From the NCBI GenBank assembly GCA_004431415.1, contig QPMI01000103.1, forward strand, positions 186,001 to 250,000: 64,000 bases of DNA. Direction: 5' to 3'. How positions within the stretch are numbered: the stretch's first letter is position 1; each line of letters begins with the position of its first letter. This document shows positions 21,426-33,482 of the stretch, piece by piece. Position numbers and translations under genes: made by a program. A model generated the notes under the pieces. The model was not told where the DNA came from and made no database searches. It saw only the letters and a program-made list of their open reading frames with translations. Source of the DNA: Cyanophora paradoxa (Eukaryota; Glaucocystophyceae; Cyanophorales; Cyanophoraceae).

Positions 21426-22056
21426 CATGGCCCATGGGTCGATTCGAATTCCGGGTCATTTTCTTCAGTTTTTGAATTCGACTGATATAAGAACAGCTAC
21501 TTTCGACTGATATAAGAACAGCTATGGAGGGGGTCGGGGCGGAAGTCGACCATGGGGGTGAGCGGCAGCCTGCGGCGCCGGTCCTGAAGAGAGCCGTCTT
21601 GCAAGAGCATGGTGAGGCGGCCCGCCGCCTCGAGCGACCGCAGAACCACGCGGCTGGCGCGCTGCTCGCTCCCGCCGCGCATCTGGTAGACAAGGTCTTG
21701 AATTTCGATATCCGCGAGGCCGGCGTCACGCAGGCGCTCGAGGACCCCCATGTGGAGGTCCTCGATCGCAGGCCTGCCGTGGCAATCATGAATAGAGGTC
21801 AGCTATGGGCGGTCCACTTCAATGAAACTTCGCGCACCCGACAAATCGAACGACGAAGCGATCCTGCCGCGCAGCGGCGAGTGCTTCGACGGTCGCTAAA
21901 GTCGCTCACAGCCCCCGTGACTGTGACTGAATTATGATATCGATCATCGGATCAGTCGACTCGGCGACGTCAACCCGACGTTTCAACGGTTCAGTCAGGC
22001 TACCGTGCAAAAACTGAAGAAAATGACCCGGAATTCGAATCGACCCATGGGCCATG
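21426..22056. mobile_element. Inverted-repeat element carrying a captured gene fragment
   Basis: Perfect 49-bp inverted repeats at 21426-21474 and 22008-22056 (outer word CATGGCCCATGGGTCGATTC) enclose 533 bp. Inside, 21525-21900 is a 376-bp copy of the neighbouring small gene (20390-20765) in reverse orientation. No transposase is present, and no target duplication was evident. The layout resembles non-autonomous DNA elements that carry host gene pieces (Pack-MULE-like), but a fold-back rearrangement could also give it. Confidence 0.6.
21525..21900 (-). pseudogene. Inverted partial copy of the small gene at 20.1 kb
   Basis: Matches 20390-20765 over 376 bp with no difference seen where compared. 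It includes the end of exon 1, the whole intron and most of exon 2 up to CTCCA before the native stop. It lacks the 5' half of exon 1 and the native stop codon. Retention of the intron shows copying at DNA level rather than retroposition. Two copies of TTCGACTGATATAAGAACAG lie directly beside it (21477-21524). Confidence 0.85.
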
Positions 22057-22873
22057 GCCAGATATCGAGCGATCCATCATGGCATCTACTACAGTAAGAC
22101 TGAGTAATATAAGTTGCCAAGCACAGGCTGCACAGCGAGTGCGCGGCAGTAGAGGCCCACTGGGCCACTAGCCGGTAGAGGGTGATTATCATAGTTTGCA
22201 AGCAAAGAACAATGTAGGCTGTCAGTGTAGCTTTAGAATTCGAAAGGACTTCGGCCCCCGCCATGGCCAGGTGTAAGACGCCGTTAGCCTCGTTAGAGCG
22301 GGCGGTTTCTTGAAGATTTCGAATCCGTTGGTTTTCTGGAGGCAAGACGACAGAAGATCGATCCACGTCAAGCTTCAGATGGGAAATGCCGACAACGTTA
22401 ACAGTGGCGACAATTGCAAGGGGGCACGCTCCCAGCAGGGCGTTTTATTAACTAGCCATCAAAAGTCCCACTACCGGTAGTACTCCTATTACAGTGCTAT
22501 ACCACTAGTCCTTGGGCGAGATCCACTCATTGAAAACACAGGCCCCATACAACCTACGGCTGCGAGAAAAAGCGAATACCAGAACGCCTGACGTCGACAT
22601 AATGCGAAGAGCAAATGGAGAATTCGAAGACAGTACTTATACAACGTACATAAGACCGCGTGCTTCGATAGAAAGTAGCTGTTCTTATAGTATTCGAATT
22701 CTCACTAGGTTTTCTTAGTTCTGTATCGATGTTATCTACGTACATAATGTTTGCAAGTGGCTCCGAAGCCCGCTGGAGTCACATTGGCGGTCCGATGCAT
22801 ATGGGGGCCGCCGCGGGGGCCGGCCGGGAGTCCCGCGGCCGGCCGGGACGCGGCGGGATGGGGCGGGGCCGGC
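22057..22873. other. Spacer, no gene recognised
   Basis: Moderately AT-rich. The TATAAGAACAGCTACTTTC word seen beside the captured fragment reappears inverted near 22672-22690. No coding feature seen. Confidence 0.4.
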
Positions 22874-25800
22874 CTACTCCTGGGCCCAGCGGAGGACGGC
22901 GTCCAGCAGGCTCTCCCTGCGCGCCCCCGCCCGTGAGAAGGGCGCGGAAGGCAGGGGGGAAGAATGGGGGCGGCGGCGTAGAGGGCGGGGCGGGGGCGGG
23001 GCGGGGGCGGGCGGGGGCGGGGGCGGGGCGGGGGGCGCCACCTGCGGAAGGGCTTGGAGATGTGCGCGTCCATGCCGGCCTCCTCGCACGCCGCCACGTC
23101 CGCCGCGCTCGCGTTCCCTGCGCCCCCGCCGCCCCCAGTCCTCAGCACAGCGCGCGAGGGGGCGCGGCGGCGGCGGGGCGGCGGGGCGCGCCGGTGAGGG
23201 CCACGATGGGCGTCCGCCGCGCAGTCATCCGCTCCATCTGGCGCCCGGTCGGTCGGACGGAGGGCGGGGCGGGCGGGGCAGGCCGGGCGGAGCGGGCGGG
23301 CGGGCGGGCGGGCACCTCCCGGATGCGGCGGGTCGCCTGGTGCCCGTCCATGCGGGGCCTGCGTGCGTGCGGCCGGCGTCACGGGCGGGCCGGTGCGGAA
23401 AGGGGCGGAGCGGGACGGGGCGTGCATCTGGACGTCCATAAAGACGATGTCGTAGGGCCGGCGCCCCGGGGAGCTCCCGGCCCCCGCCGCCTCCTGCCCG
23501 GCCCGGCGTCAGACCCAAAGCAAACGGAAAGGAGTGGGGAGGGGCGGACGGGGGCGGCGGCGGGGGGCGGGGCGGCGGAGTCGTACGTGGCGGCGACGGC
23601 GGCGACCGCGAGCTCCCCGTCCGCCGCCTGCCCGCCCGAGCTCGGCGCGGAGGACGGGGGCGGGGCGGGGCGGGGCGGGGCGGGGCGGGGCGGCGGGCCT
23701 GGTCGACGAGGTGGCCGGCCCGCTCCAGCATCGCCACCGCCACCTGCGCCCCCGCCGACGACGCCTCAGCTGCAGCCTCGGGGCGGCGTCGGCCCGCTCG
23801 GGCGGGGCGCGCCTTGCGGTTGACGAGAACGTCGTCCACGACCAGGATGCGCTTCGGGCGCGAGCCGGCCCGCTCCAGCGGCGGGCGCGACGGGCTCGCA
23901 AGCCCGCCCCGGGGCTCGCGGGGCCTCCGGGGCCGCCGGGCGGGGGATGGAGTGGCCGGGGTGGCGGGGCGGGGCGCGAGGCGGGGCGGGGTGCGGGGCC
24001 GGGGCGGCGAGGGCGGTGACGAGGCGGCGGGCGCGGCACGGCTTGCTCACGACCGCGTCGAAGAAGTGCCTGCGCGCGCGCCGGGCCGCCCGTCGGCGGG
24101 AGAAAAGCGCGAGTGGAGGCGCGGAGGGGCACACCGGAGGGGCCCCGGGACGCTCGCGAGGCGCGGGTCCACCAGCGGCTGCCCCGCGTCCGGCGCTGCC
24201 GGCCCCGAGCGTCAGCCGGCGAGGAGCGCAAGAGGGCGAAGCGCAGGGGCGGACAGGGCGTCTGGCGCGAGGAGTAGTGCGCGTGGGCGTGGGCGTGCCC
24301 GTGCGGGCTCCCGCGTGCTCCGAGCCCGCCTCCACTCCGAAGGCCCCCGGCGCGAGCGCTGCGGGGCGAGCGCTGCGGTGTCGGCGACGGACGCGAGGCC
24401 TGGGGCGGGCGGGCGGGCGCACCGGAGGCGGGCGGGGGCGAGCCGGCGGCGGGCAGGGGCCGGGGCTCGCTCAGGAGCACGCAGGTGAGGGCGGACGGGT
24501 TGTCCTGCACGCGCGCGCACACACACGCCGTCCCCGTGAGCTCGAAAAGCTTCGGAGCTGGGAGAGGAGGGCACCCGCTTGAGGGCGGCGAGGCGGGCCC
24601 AGGGGACCTTGCGGGCGACCTCCTCCTCCGAGCAGCGCCGCACGTCCACCAGCACTGCCGCCGCGTTCGGGCGAAAGGGGGTGGGGCGAGGAAGCGGGGC
24701 GCGGGCGCACAGTGGACGGGGCGGAGGGAGCCCGGGGCGGGGCCGGGGCCGGGGCCCTCGGCGCCGGCGGGCTCGGCGGCCGCGTCGCCCTCGACTAGCT
24801 CCAGGGCCTGCGGGGAAGGGCATGGTGTCCGTCAGGCCCGCCAGGGCCGGCCGGACGGGCGGGTGGCGCGGGGGGCGGGCCTGCAGGGCCGTCGAGACGA
24901 GGGTGACGCTGGGCGGGGAGGCGCCGCCCAGGCCCCCGGCGGCCAGCAGGCCCCGCAGCTTCCGCTTGTAGAACTGCCGTCCCGCACGCCTCAGCGGGCG
25001 CGGAGGGAGGAGGAAGCGCGAGAATGGGGGGGGCGAGGGGCGCGCCTGGCCGACGGCGGGGTCCTTGATGAGGAGGACAACGGGGGCGAGGGCCCAGGGG
25101 GGCAGGATCCCCGACCGCCGCCGCATCTCCCGCTTGAGCGGGATCTGCAGGGGGCGAAATCAGCGCAGGACGAGGTCTGGAGCTCTGCGGCGCACAGTGA
25201 AGGAGAAGGCGCATCCGCGGTTGGGCCCGGCGCTGCGGACCGCGGGACGTCAGGCGGAGCGGGCGGGGGCGGGCGGGGCCGGCGGGGCGGGGCGCCTGTA
25301 CACGGTGAGGCGGCCGCCAAAGGCCTCCACGATGCGGCGGCTGATCGCCAGCCTGCGCGCACGCCCCGCTCACGGCGGAGGCGGAAAGCAGAGCGGGGGG
25401 CCGGCGCACCCAAGGCCGGCGCCCCCAAACTGGCGGGCGATCGAGGGGGAGGCCTGCCGGGCCGGCGTGAGCGGGGGCGGTGGGGTGGCGCAGGGGCGGG
25501 GCGGGCGGGGCGGGCCTGGGAGAAGTCGGCGAAGAGGCGGGAGGCGGCGCCCTCGTCGAGGCCCATCCCCGTGTCCCGCACCTGCGCGCGCCAGCAAATC
25601 AGGAGATCAGGCGGTGGGCGGGGCGGGGGCGGGCGGCAGGCCTCGAAGCGGACGTGGATGGGCTCCTGGGCGGCCGAGGGGCCCGCCTCCGGCACCTCCA
25701 GCCCGCGCCGGCCAGACGGGGGCGACCCGTTCGGGGCCAGCTGCGGAGAAGGGGCGTCGGGGGCGGGCGGCGGGGGCCGGGGCGGCGGCGGCGGCGGCAC

Positions 25801-28800
25801 CTCGGCGGTGACGGCGACGTGGCCGCTCTGAGTGAACTTGACGCTCTGCGGCGCGCCGGCGCCGGCGCGGGCGGGCGGGTGAGGCGCGGGGGGAGACGTG
25901 GGGGGCGCCGGGGGGGCTGCGGGGGAGGGCGGACGTTGGAGACGAGGTTGATGATGACCTGCGGCGGCGGTGTCACACGGGGACGGCCGCTCCGGGGCTG
26001 CGGGGGGCGGGGCGGACCTGGGTGAGGCGGTGGGGGTCCCCCTTGCAAATCCCGATGCGCGGGTCCACGTAGCTCGCGATCTCGACGCCCTGCGCCCCGG
26101 CCCGCCCGGGTCGGCGCGGCTCGGCGTGGCGGGGCGGGGTCTTCGCGCCTTGCCGAAGCTCGCGGGGCCAAACAGTTCCGCGGCGCTCTCGACGATGTCC
26201 TCCACGTCTGCCGCGCGGCCCGCCGGGCACGATTGAGCACGCGCGCTTCCCAGCGGAGCCTCGTGGTTTTAGGAAGCTTCCAGGAGCCTCCTCGAACGCG
26301 GCGGGGCGGGCGCGGGGCGGGCGGCGGGGCGGGGGCGGGGGCGGGGCGGGGCGGGCACCGAAGGCGACGCTCTCGAAGCGGAGGGCGTCGGCGTTGGAGG
26401 CCGAGAAGGTCAGGATGTCGTCCGCCAGGTGCCTGCCCGCCCCGCGCCTCGGCCCGAGGCAGCGGTCGGGGAGGAGAGGACGGCGCGCACCGGAGCGACC
26501 CGGCGATGCTCTGCACCGCCTCCGCGTACCTGCCGGTGCGGCGCGGTCGGCGGGCGGGCGGGCGAGCCCGCGGGAGGCGAGGCGAGGCGAGGGCGGGGCG
26601 CACTCGCGCTGGGCGGGGTCGAGGCGGGTGTCCAGGAGGAGGGCGTTCATCGAGAGGGCGCCGTGCAGGTGGTTCCGTATCTGCCGGCGGCGCCCCGTCC
26701 GTGCGGGCGGGAGACGGCGGTGGCAACGGAGTCACCTCGTGGGAGAGGTACGAGAGGTGCTCGGTGCGCAACGCGTCCCCGGCCCCCGAGCGCGCCTTGA
26801 TGAGCTCCATCCGCGCCTGCCGGCGGGGCTCAGTCGAGCGGCGGGCGGCGGGAGGCGGCCCCGCGGCGCGCACCCGGTGGAGCTCGCGCTCGAGGGCGGC
26901 GCGCTCGGCGGCCCGCGGGCGGATGACCGCCGTGAGGGCCCGCTGCCCCACGCCGGCGTCAGGGCGGCCGGCCGCGAGACGGGGCCGAGGGCGGCACCTC
27001 GCCGGGGCCCTGGCCCCGGGGGACGCAGACGGAGACTTCCAGCGGCACGCTCCGCCCGTCCGCGTGCCGCACTGCGGCGAGCCCGTCGCCTCCGGGGCGG
27101 TGGGAGGCGCGCGGCGCGGCGGGCGGCGGCACCGGAGAGGGCGGCGAGGGGCCGCGGCGCGTCCGCGCTCGAGGGCGGGGCGCCCCGAGCCCCAGCGCCT
27201 CGGCCGCATCCTCGTCCTCCCCGCCCTGCGCCCCCCCGCCGCGTCGCGTCGCGGGGAGGGCGGCCGGGCGTGGGCGGGCGAGGGCTGGGCGCGCCCTGCA
27301 GAGTTCGACGAGGGATCGCCCGACAAGCTCGCCGGCCCCAGCAGCCGCGCCGCCGCCGCGTTCGCGCTCTGCCCGCCACAGGGTCAGCCGGCCGGCCGGC
27401 CCCGAGGAGGGGCGGTGGCGCCGGGGCGGGGCGGGGCGCGCCGTGATGACCCCGTCGAGGCCGTAGCTGACGATGCCGTCCGCTGCGCCCGCCGCCGTCA
27501 GCGAGCCGCGAGCCGCGGGCCCACGAAGGGGCGGGGCGGGGCGGGGCGGGGCGGGCGGGGCGGGGCGCGCCGGCGTTCTCGAGGAGCGACTGCTTGCGCT
27601 TGTTCTGCTCCACGAGGCTCGTCAAGCTGCGCGGGCGGGGCGTGAGACAGATCGGGAGGAAGACGGGCGGGCGGGCGGGCCCCGCCCCGGCCCGCCCTGC
27701 GCACTCGGAGATGTCGCGGGCGATGATGGTGAAGATGCGCCGCCCGCGCCCCGTCGAGTGCGGCGCCATCGAGATCTGAGGGGGTACGCTGTGAGGGGCG
27801 CGGCGGGGCGGCGGGAGAGGGGCCGCGGGCCTCCATGGGGAACTCGACGCCGCACTTCCGCCGCGCCTGCGGGCGCCGAGCGGTCTCAGGGCCGGCGGCG
27901 GGCGGGGCGGGGCGGGGCGGGGCGGGCCGTGACGGGGACGGGCCCGCGCCCGATGACGCGGGAGTGCCCCGTGCGGAGGAAGCTCTGCACGCGGGGGCGC
28001 CGTGAGGCCCCGCGGCACGGCGCCGGAGAGGAGGGCGGGGGAGCGCACGGTGAAGTCGTCGTGGAGCTCGTGGCGGCAGGACTCGGGCAGCAGCAGCTCG
28101 AACTGCCGCCCCGAGGGTTCCAGCGCGCTCGGGCCGCGGGGTGCGGGGCGGGGCGGGGCGGGGCGGGGCGGGGCGGGCGGGCGCACGCTCTGCTCGCCGA
28201 GGGCCTCTCCCACGCGGTAGCCGAAGATGCGCTCCGCCGCGCAGTTGAACGAGAGGATCCGCCCCTCTGCGAACGAAGCGCCTCAGGGCCGGCGCGGGCG
28301 GGCGGGCGGGCGCGGGGCGGGCGGCGCACCCTCGTCGACCGTCAGGATGCCGTCGTACTGCGGGGGCGGGGGCGGGGGCGGCGCGGTGAGGGGCGGGGGC
28401 GAGGGCCCCAGGGGGCGGGGCGCACGGCGGTGTCGACGATGGCGCGCGTGAACTCCTCCGCTGCCGCCGGCGCTCAGGCGCGCAAGCGAAGCGACGGGGC
28501 CGGCCGGGGAGGCGGGCGGGGCGGGCACCGGCGCGGAGCCGCTCGATGGCCTCCCGGCGCTCCGTGACGTCACGCACGATCCCCGTGAAGTAGATCCCCG
28601 CCGAGCCGATCTGAGGCCGGGGAGCTCGGGGGGCGAAGGGGCCGAGCCGAGGGAGCCGGGCCGCCGCCCGCACCTGCACTTCGGAGACGGCGAGGTCCAT
28701 GGGGAAGGAGGAGCCGTCGGCGCGCAGGCCCACCACCTCCCGCCCGCTCCCTGCGCGCCCGCTCGAGCCCGCCCGCCGGCCGGCGACGGGGCGCGCGGGG

Positions 28801-30897
28801 GCGCGCCGATGATCTTCTTGACGCCGGTCCGCAGGTAGGACGCGACATACCCGTCGTGCTGCGACTTGTAGGGCTCCGGCATCAGGATCTGCCGCCGGGT
28901 CGGCCCGGCGCGGCGGCGGCGAGGGGGGGCGGGGCCCCGGCGCGACCTTGACGTTCTGCCCGATCATCTCCTCGGCGGAGCGGCGGAAGAGGCGCGCCGC
29001 CGCCGCGTTCGCCGACTGGATGATGCAGCCTGCCCCGCGCCGGGCCGGCCGCATCGGGCGCCGAGGGCGCGCAGCGGGCGGAGGGGCCGGGGCGCACGGG
29101 AGTCGATGGTCAGGATGCCGTCCACCGCCGTGTCCAGGATCGCCTGCGCCGCGGCCGGGCGGCCTCAGAGGCAAAGCGGGGCGGGCGGCCGCCGGCGGGC
29201 GCGGCTCGAGGGCGGTGGCGGGGGCGGGCGGGGGCGCGCCTGGTTGAAGCGCTCGGTCTCGGCGGCGCGGGCGCTGCTCGCCTCCTCGCGGGTCATGTCC
29301 CGCACGATCCCCGCGTAGTGCCGCCCGCCCCCCTCGATCACGATCGCCTCAGACACGCTGCCCCCCGGGCCCCGCCCGCCGTCAGCGCCGCGCCCGCAGC
29401 CGCGCGCGCCCTAGCCCGAGCTCGAGCCTGAGCGGGGCCGGGCGGGCGCGCCTGAGGAACATGGGAAAGGTGCTCCCGTCCCTCTTCAGGCCTTTCACCT
29501 TCCTCCCGCTCCCTGCGCATGCGCGCGCCGGATCGAGCTCGGCGGCACCGCGCGGGCGGCGCGGGGCCGCCCACCTATGATCTTCCGCTTGCCCGTGCGG
29601 TGGTACTCGGCCAGGTACCTGCGGAGCGGCGCGCGTCACGGCGCCGGCCTGCGGCGGCGCATGCGAATCGATGATCAGAGAGAGACCCGTCGTGCTCCGA
29701 CTTGTATGGCTCCGGCATGAGCATCTGCGGAGCGGGCGGGCGCTCGATTCGGAGGTGAGAAAGGGCGGGTTTGCTGTTGCCTTACCTTCACGTTGCGGCC
29801 TGCGGCCGCGCGGCGATCGAATCTCGTCAGCACACGCGCTCGCGTGTGCGCGGATGCGCGCGCACCGATGACCTCCTTCGGGTCGTACTGGAAGATGGAC
29901 GAGGCCGCCTGGTTAAAGCTGCGCGCGCGGGGGTGACGGACAGGAAGGCGGAAAGAAGGGTTGGTGCAGCCGAAGAAGACCTCTGCACGATGCCGCTCGA
30001 GTCGATGCTTATTATCCCGTCCACCAGTGTATCCACGATGGCTTTCGCCCGGTTCCGCTCGAGGCTTCCACTGCGCGCGGAAGGGATTCGGGAACCGCCG
30101 AACTTATCGCGATAGATCTAGCCCAAGTTGCGAGGAATGACGGTTGCGGGAACCTATTGGGTTCAAATTTCGAGCAGGAACACTCCCGAGGGGACAAGCG
30201 CAAAGCGAACAGGTCCTGTGCGCCGCCGTCAACTTCAGGATCGCGCAGAGAGTGAAAGAACGGGCCGGAGGTCGCGCCTTCTCAACTCTCATCGTTTCCC
30301 CGGTATAACACACGCCGCATCCTCCCTCGAACGTGCTCCTCTTTAGACGCAGAGGTACCTGCGCATGCGTGAGTCGGATCGGACCCGGTGGGCCTTTCCG
30401 GTGCGCGAATCGAGCTATCGTTATCTTGATGTCGCTTTTCGATGAGTTAATGGCGAGCTAAAACGCATGACGATCACGTTTGCCTCGCGCTTGCGACGCA
30501 CTCGGAAGAGCCTCGAGCTTCCAGTGCATCTCGCGGAGCCCTCGAGCAACGCGTTCACGTCGTCGTCACTCAAGAAGGTGCTCAAGAGTGCCTCCTGGCC
30601 CACGCCTCCCAAGAGCGCCTCGGCCTCCGCATTGACACTGACAACTCGAAACGCGCGCGGTGGGGACCCGTCCTCCGGATCCGCAGCTGCGCGCTGGAGC
30701 TGAATCATGATCTCCGGGACTTCTTCTCCCGACGTGGATCCTGTGGCATGGTCACGCGCGCCGAGCCTGCATCCGATCGGCGAGTTCGCGCAGAGCAGCG
30801 CTCACTTACCATCGATTCCCTGGAGCCCACGTCTTCGCCTCCGCCAGGCCGAAGCAGCAAGCGCCACAGCGCCGGCGATCGCTGCTGCAGCGAGCAT
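22874..30897 (-). CDS. Hybrid histidine kinase with multiple PAS domains
   Basis: Starts at ATG 30897 with a hydrophobic N-terminal segment of about 20 residues followed by five arginines (possible signal anchor). A first PAS-like exon (about 30.72-30.42 kb) is followed by FixL-like PAS repeats: [15 protein letters not shown] with [11 protein letters not shown] (30.05-29.2 kb), VDGILTIDS with [20 protein letters not shown] (29.15-28.5 kb), [10 protein letters not shown] (28.4-27.6 kb) and [13 protein letters not shown] (27.5-26.9 kb). The kinase core has H-box LSYLSHE/IRNHLHG split by an intron (26.73 kb), N-box INLVSN (25.95 kb), G1 DTGMGL (25.57 kb) and G2 [19 protein letters not shown] (25.4-25.3 kb). 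A degenerate receiver (25.1-24.0 kb) and a canonical one follow: [29 protein letters not shown]; stop at 22874-22876. It would be a sensor phosphorelay kinase; the signal is unknown. Confidence 0.88.
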
Positions 30898-31211
30898 GCG
30901 CGCTCTTCGGTCCTCGCCCGTCCGAGCCCCACTGTAGTCTGTAGCCAGCCGCCTTCTCTTCCCCCGCCCCTCTGCAACCCCCCCCTACACCTCTCCCTGT
31001 ACCCAGCCTGTCGACACAGCGTCACACAGGCTCTCACACAGCGCCTGCGGGGAGGGCTGCGGTCGAGCACTCGCTGCCATGCAGAGCCTAAAAGGTACCG
31101 GACCCGATATGCCCTGAAAGCCTCGAGGTCCGACTGCGCCCAGGGCTTGCCGAGAGCATCGCGGAGAGAGCCGTGGAGACACAGCTCTCGGAAGAGCAGA
31201 GAGCATCAGGA

Positions 31212-33037
31212 ATGAGCGGCGCGACGATGTTTGATGCGCTCAAGATCCTGCCGAAGGTACGTTGCCGGTCCGCCTCGTATGCGGCCGCCCGGCTCACGCG
31301 GCACCCGATCAGTTCGTCCTCATGACGGGGCCGCTCTTCGACATCACAGACTACGTCATGCACATCCTTAGCTGGCGGGACAAGCCGACATCGATCCTCG
31401 CCTACGTCGCGTTTCTTCTGGCACGTACGCATACGGAGCTCGCCGCCGGCGGCTGAGCGCCGCGCGGGACCAGGTCTGCTTCTACCCGGTCGTTCTGGCG
31501 TTCGTGCCGACGCTCTGCATCGTGGCCTACCTGTCCGCGCCGCCCCGCAGCCGCGCCGCGCGGCGGCTCCTGAGCGACCCCGCAGGTTCCGACGGTACTA
31601 CAAGCGGACGCGGGCGAGGCTGGGCGGCATCCAGGGCATCCTGCAGGCGCGCCGCCCCCGCCGCAGCGCCGCCGCCGCCGCCCCGCGAGGGCGAGCCGGG
31701 GCCGGCGCAGGAGAACGACATCTCGATGGAGCGGACGAAGCGGAACCTGGCGCGCATCCAGGGCGGCATGGCCGCCTACTGCTCCTTCGCCGCCGTCTGC
31801 CCGCCCCGCCCGCGCGGCCGGCGCCGGCGCCGTCTCGACGGCGGGGGGCTCGGGGGCAGGTGGTGAACGAGTTCCGGAAGCGGCTGACCTTCAAGGACGC
31901 GGCGGTCACGTGGGCGACCGCCAAGGTCTCCATCGCCCTCTCCCTCGCCCTCGCCGCCCTCGCCATCCTCCTCCCCGCCCGCCTCCAGGCCCGCCCCGCC
32001 CCGCCCCGCCCCGCCGCAGCGCCCCGGCCCCGCCGACGCGCGCCGCGCAGGTGCTGTGCGCGGGCACGGGCGTCTTCCTGTGCCGGACGGCGCACGCGCG
32101 GGCCCTCTTCTCCGTCCTCTCCCAGCACCGCCTCGTCCGCGTGCGCCCCGTACCCCGCTTCGCGCCGCTGTACCCCCGAGCGGCCCCCCAGGCGATCGTC
32201 TCGATGGCCGACGGCGCGCCCGCCCCGGAAACGCCAACGACGCGCCTGGGCGCCTTGGCTGCGGCCGGCGGCGCGAACGGGGCGGCGGCGGCGGCGGCGG
32301 GGGGCAGCGGGGCGGGGGTCGGGGCCGAGCCCCTCGCGGACCGCATCACAGTGGAGACCTACGAGCACCAGCGGTGCCCGTCCGCGGCCCCCGCCTTGCC
32401 CGCGCCTTGGCGACCGGTGGCAGGTGGTGGGTGGGCCTCTCGTGGTGCGACAAGCTCCTGCCCGCGGACCCGCCCGTCTGGAGCCTCCCCGACGGTCCCG
32501 CCCCGCCCCGCCCCGGCCCGCCCCGCCCCCGGCCCCGCGCGACCTCCCTGCAGGGACTGAACCCCGCCCCAAGTCCAGCTTCGTCATACCCCCGGGCTAC
32601 AAGTGGTCCGCCCGCCCGCCCCCCTCCCCCTCCCGGCCTCGCGACCGCCCCCGAGCTCCGTGCGCGCAGGGCGGGCGAATGGGCCGTCGCGACGCAACCC
32701 GGTGCGCTCGCGCGGCGCACCCTCCCCGTCCGCCTCGCGCGCCGCGCCCTGACGCCCCTCGCCCCCTGCAGGCGGTGACGAGGACGGTGCGGCCAGGGCC
32801 CCGGGGCCCCGCCGGGCGCTCTGCCTCCCGGCCTGCCGGCGGACGAGCGAGCGGGGCGCAGGGTGGGAGTACGCGGACAACCACTGGAACGGCTTCTCGT
32901 TGAAGCGCTCCCCCCTCGAGCACTTCACCCGCCGGTCCGCCCGCCCTCAAGCTTCCTCAGCGCTCGCCCGCGCGTCCGACCGCGCCAGGCGCCGCTCGCG
33001 CAGGCGCAAGTGGACGCGCGTCATGGCCCGGGCATGA
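31212..33037 (+). CDS. Pex24/dysferlin-domain membrane protein
   Basis: Begins MSGATMFDALKILPK, then after an intron DITDYVMHILSWRDKPTSIL and the hydrophobic hairpin YVAFLL/VCFYPVVLAFVPTL. A second hydrophobic pair follows TFKDAAVTWATAKVSIAL. The C-terminal half is a dysferlin-type module: ETYEHQR/WWVGLSWCDKLL then PADPPVWSLPDG (DysF-N), GYKWS, then GWEYADNHWNGFS and FTRRRKWTRVMARA (DysF-C), stop at 33035-33037. This order matches Pex24/Pex30-like peroxins, which sit in ER and peroxisome membranes and regulate peroxisome formation. At least nine introns; the TM hairpin is joined through a GC-AG intron (CTG/GCACGT). Confident in the dysferlin module; the peroxisomal role is inferred. Confidence 0.85.
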
Positions 33038-33482
33038 TCCCGAAGCCGACGCGAGCCCGGCGCGCGGGCAGCTGCGGAAGGCGCGCATCCGCATGCGCAA
33101 GCAGGGGGTTAGCATGATGTACAGCCTTGGGGATCCTTTGGGCGGAGTCCGGCACTGCGGCAGCCGCCCTCGACTCTCGCTGCCGGCCCCGCTTGTTTCT
33201 GAAGCATGTAGGAATTTAATGAAGGGTTGCAATTGAGGAATGGCTTCGGATGCCGGCGGGGGTACACGTACGCGCGAAGGCGGGGTACAGGTTCAGAGCA
33301 CTGCACTTTAGCCGGCAGCACCGTACGCGTATACGTACCGCTGCGGCGCGTGCCGTAGGGGCGTGTGATTAGGGAGCTCAAGACTCGCAGCCTCCAGAAC
33401 GCCCAGCTGGCCCAAATTCGATCTGTCCGAGTGAAGGGCTACGCACGTGTGTCTGCAGCAGGCGGCGCCCCCGCCCCCAGCC

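Noticed and set aside
22874-30897. Bacterial contamination or horizontal copy of a two-component operon
   Set aside because: The kinase is cut by about 30 introns with eukaryotic splice signals and shares intron style with PP1 and transporter neighbours.
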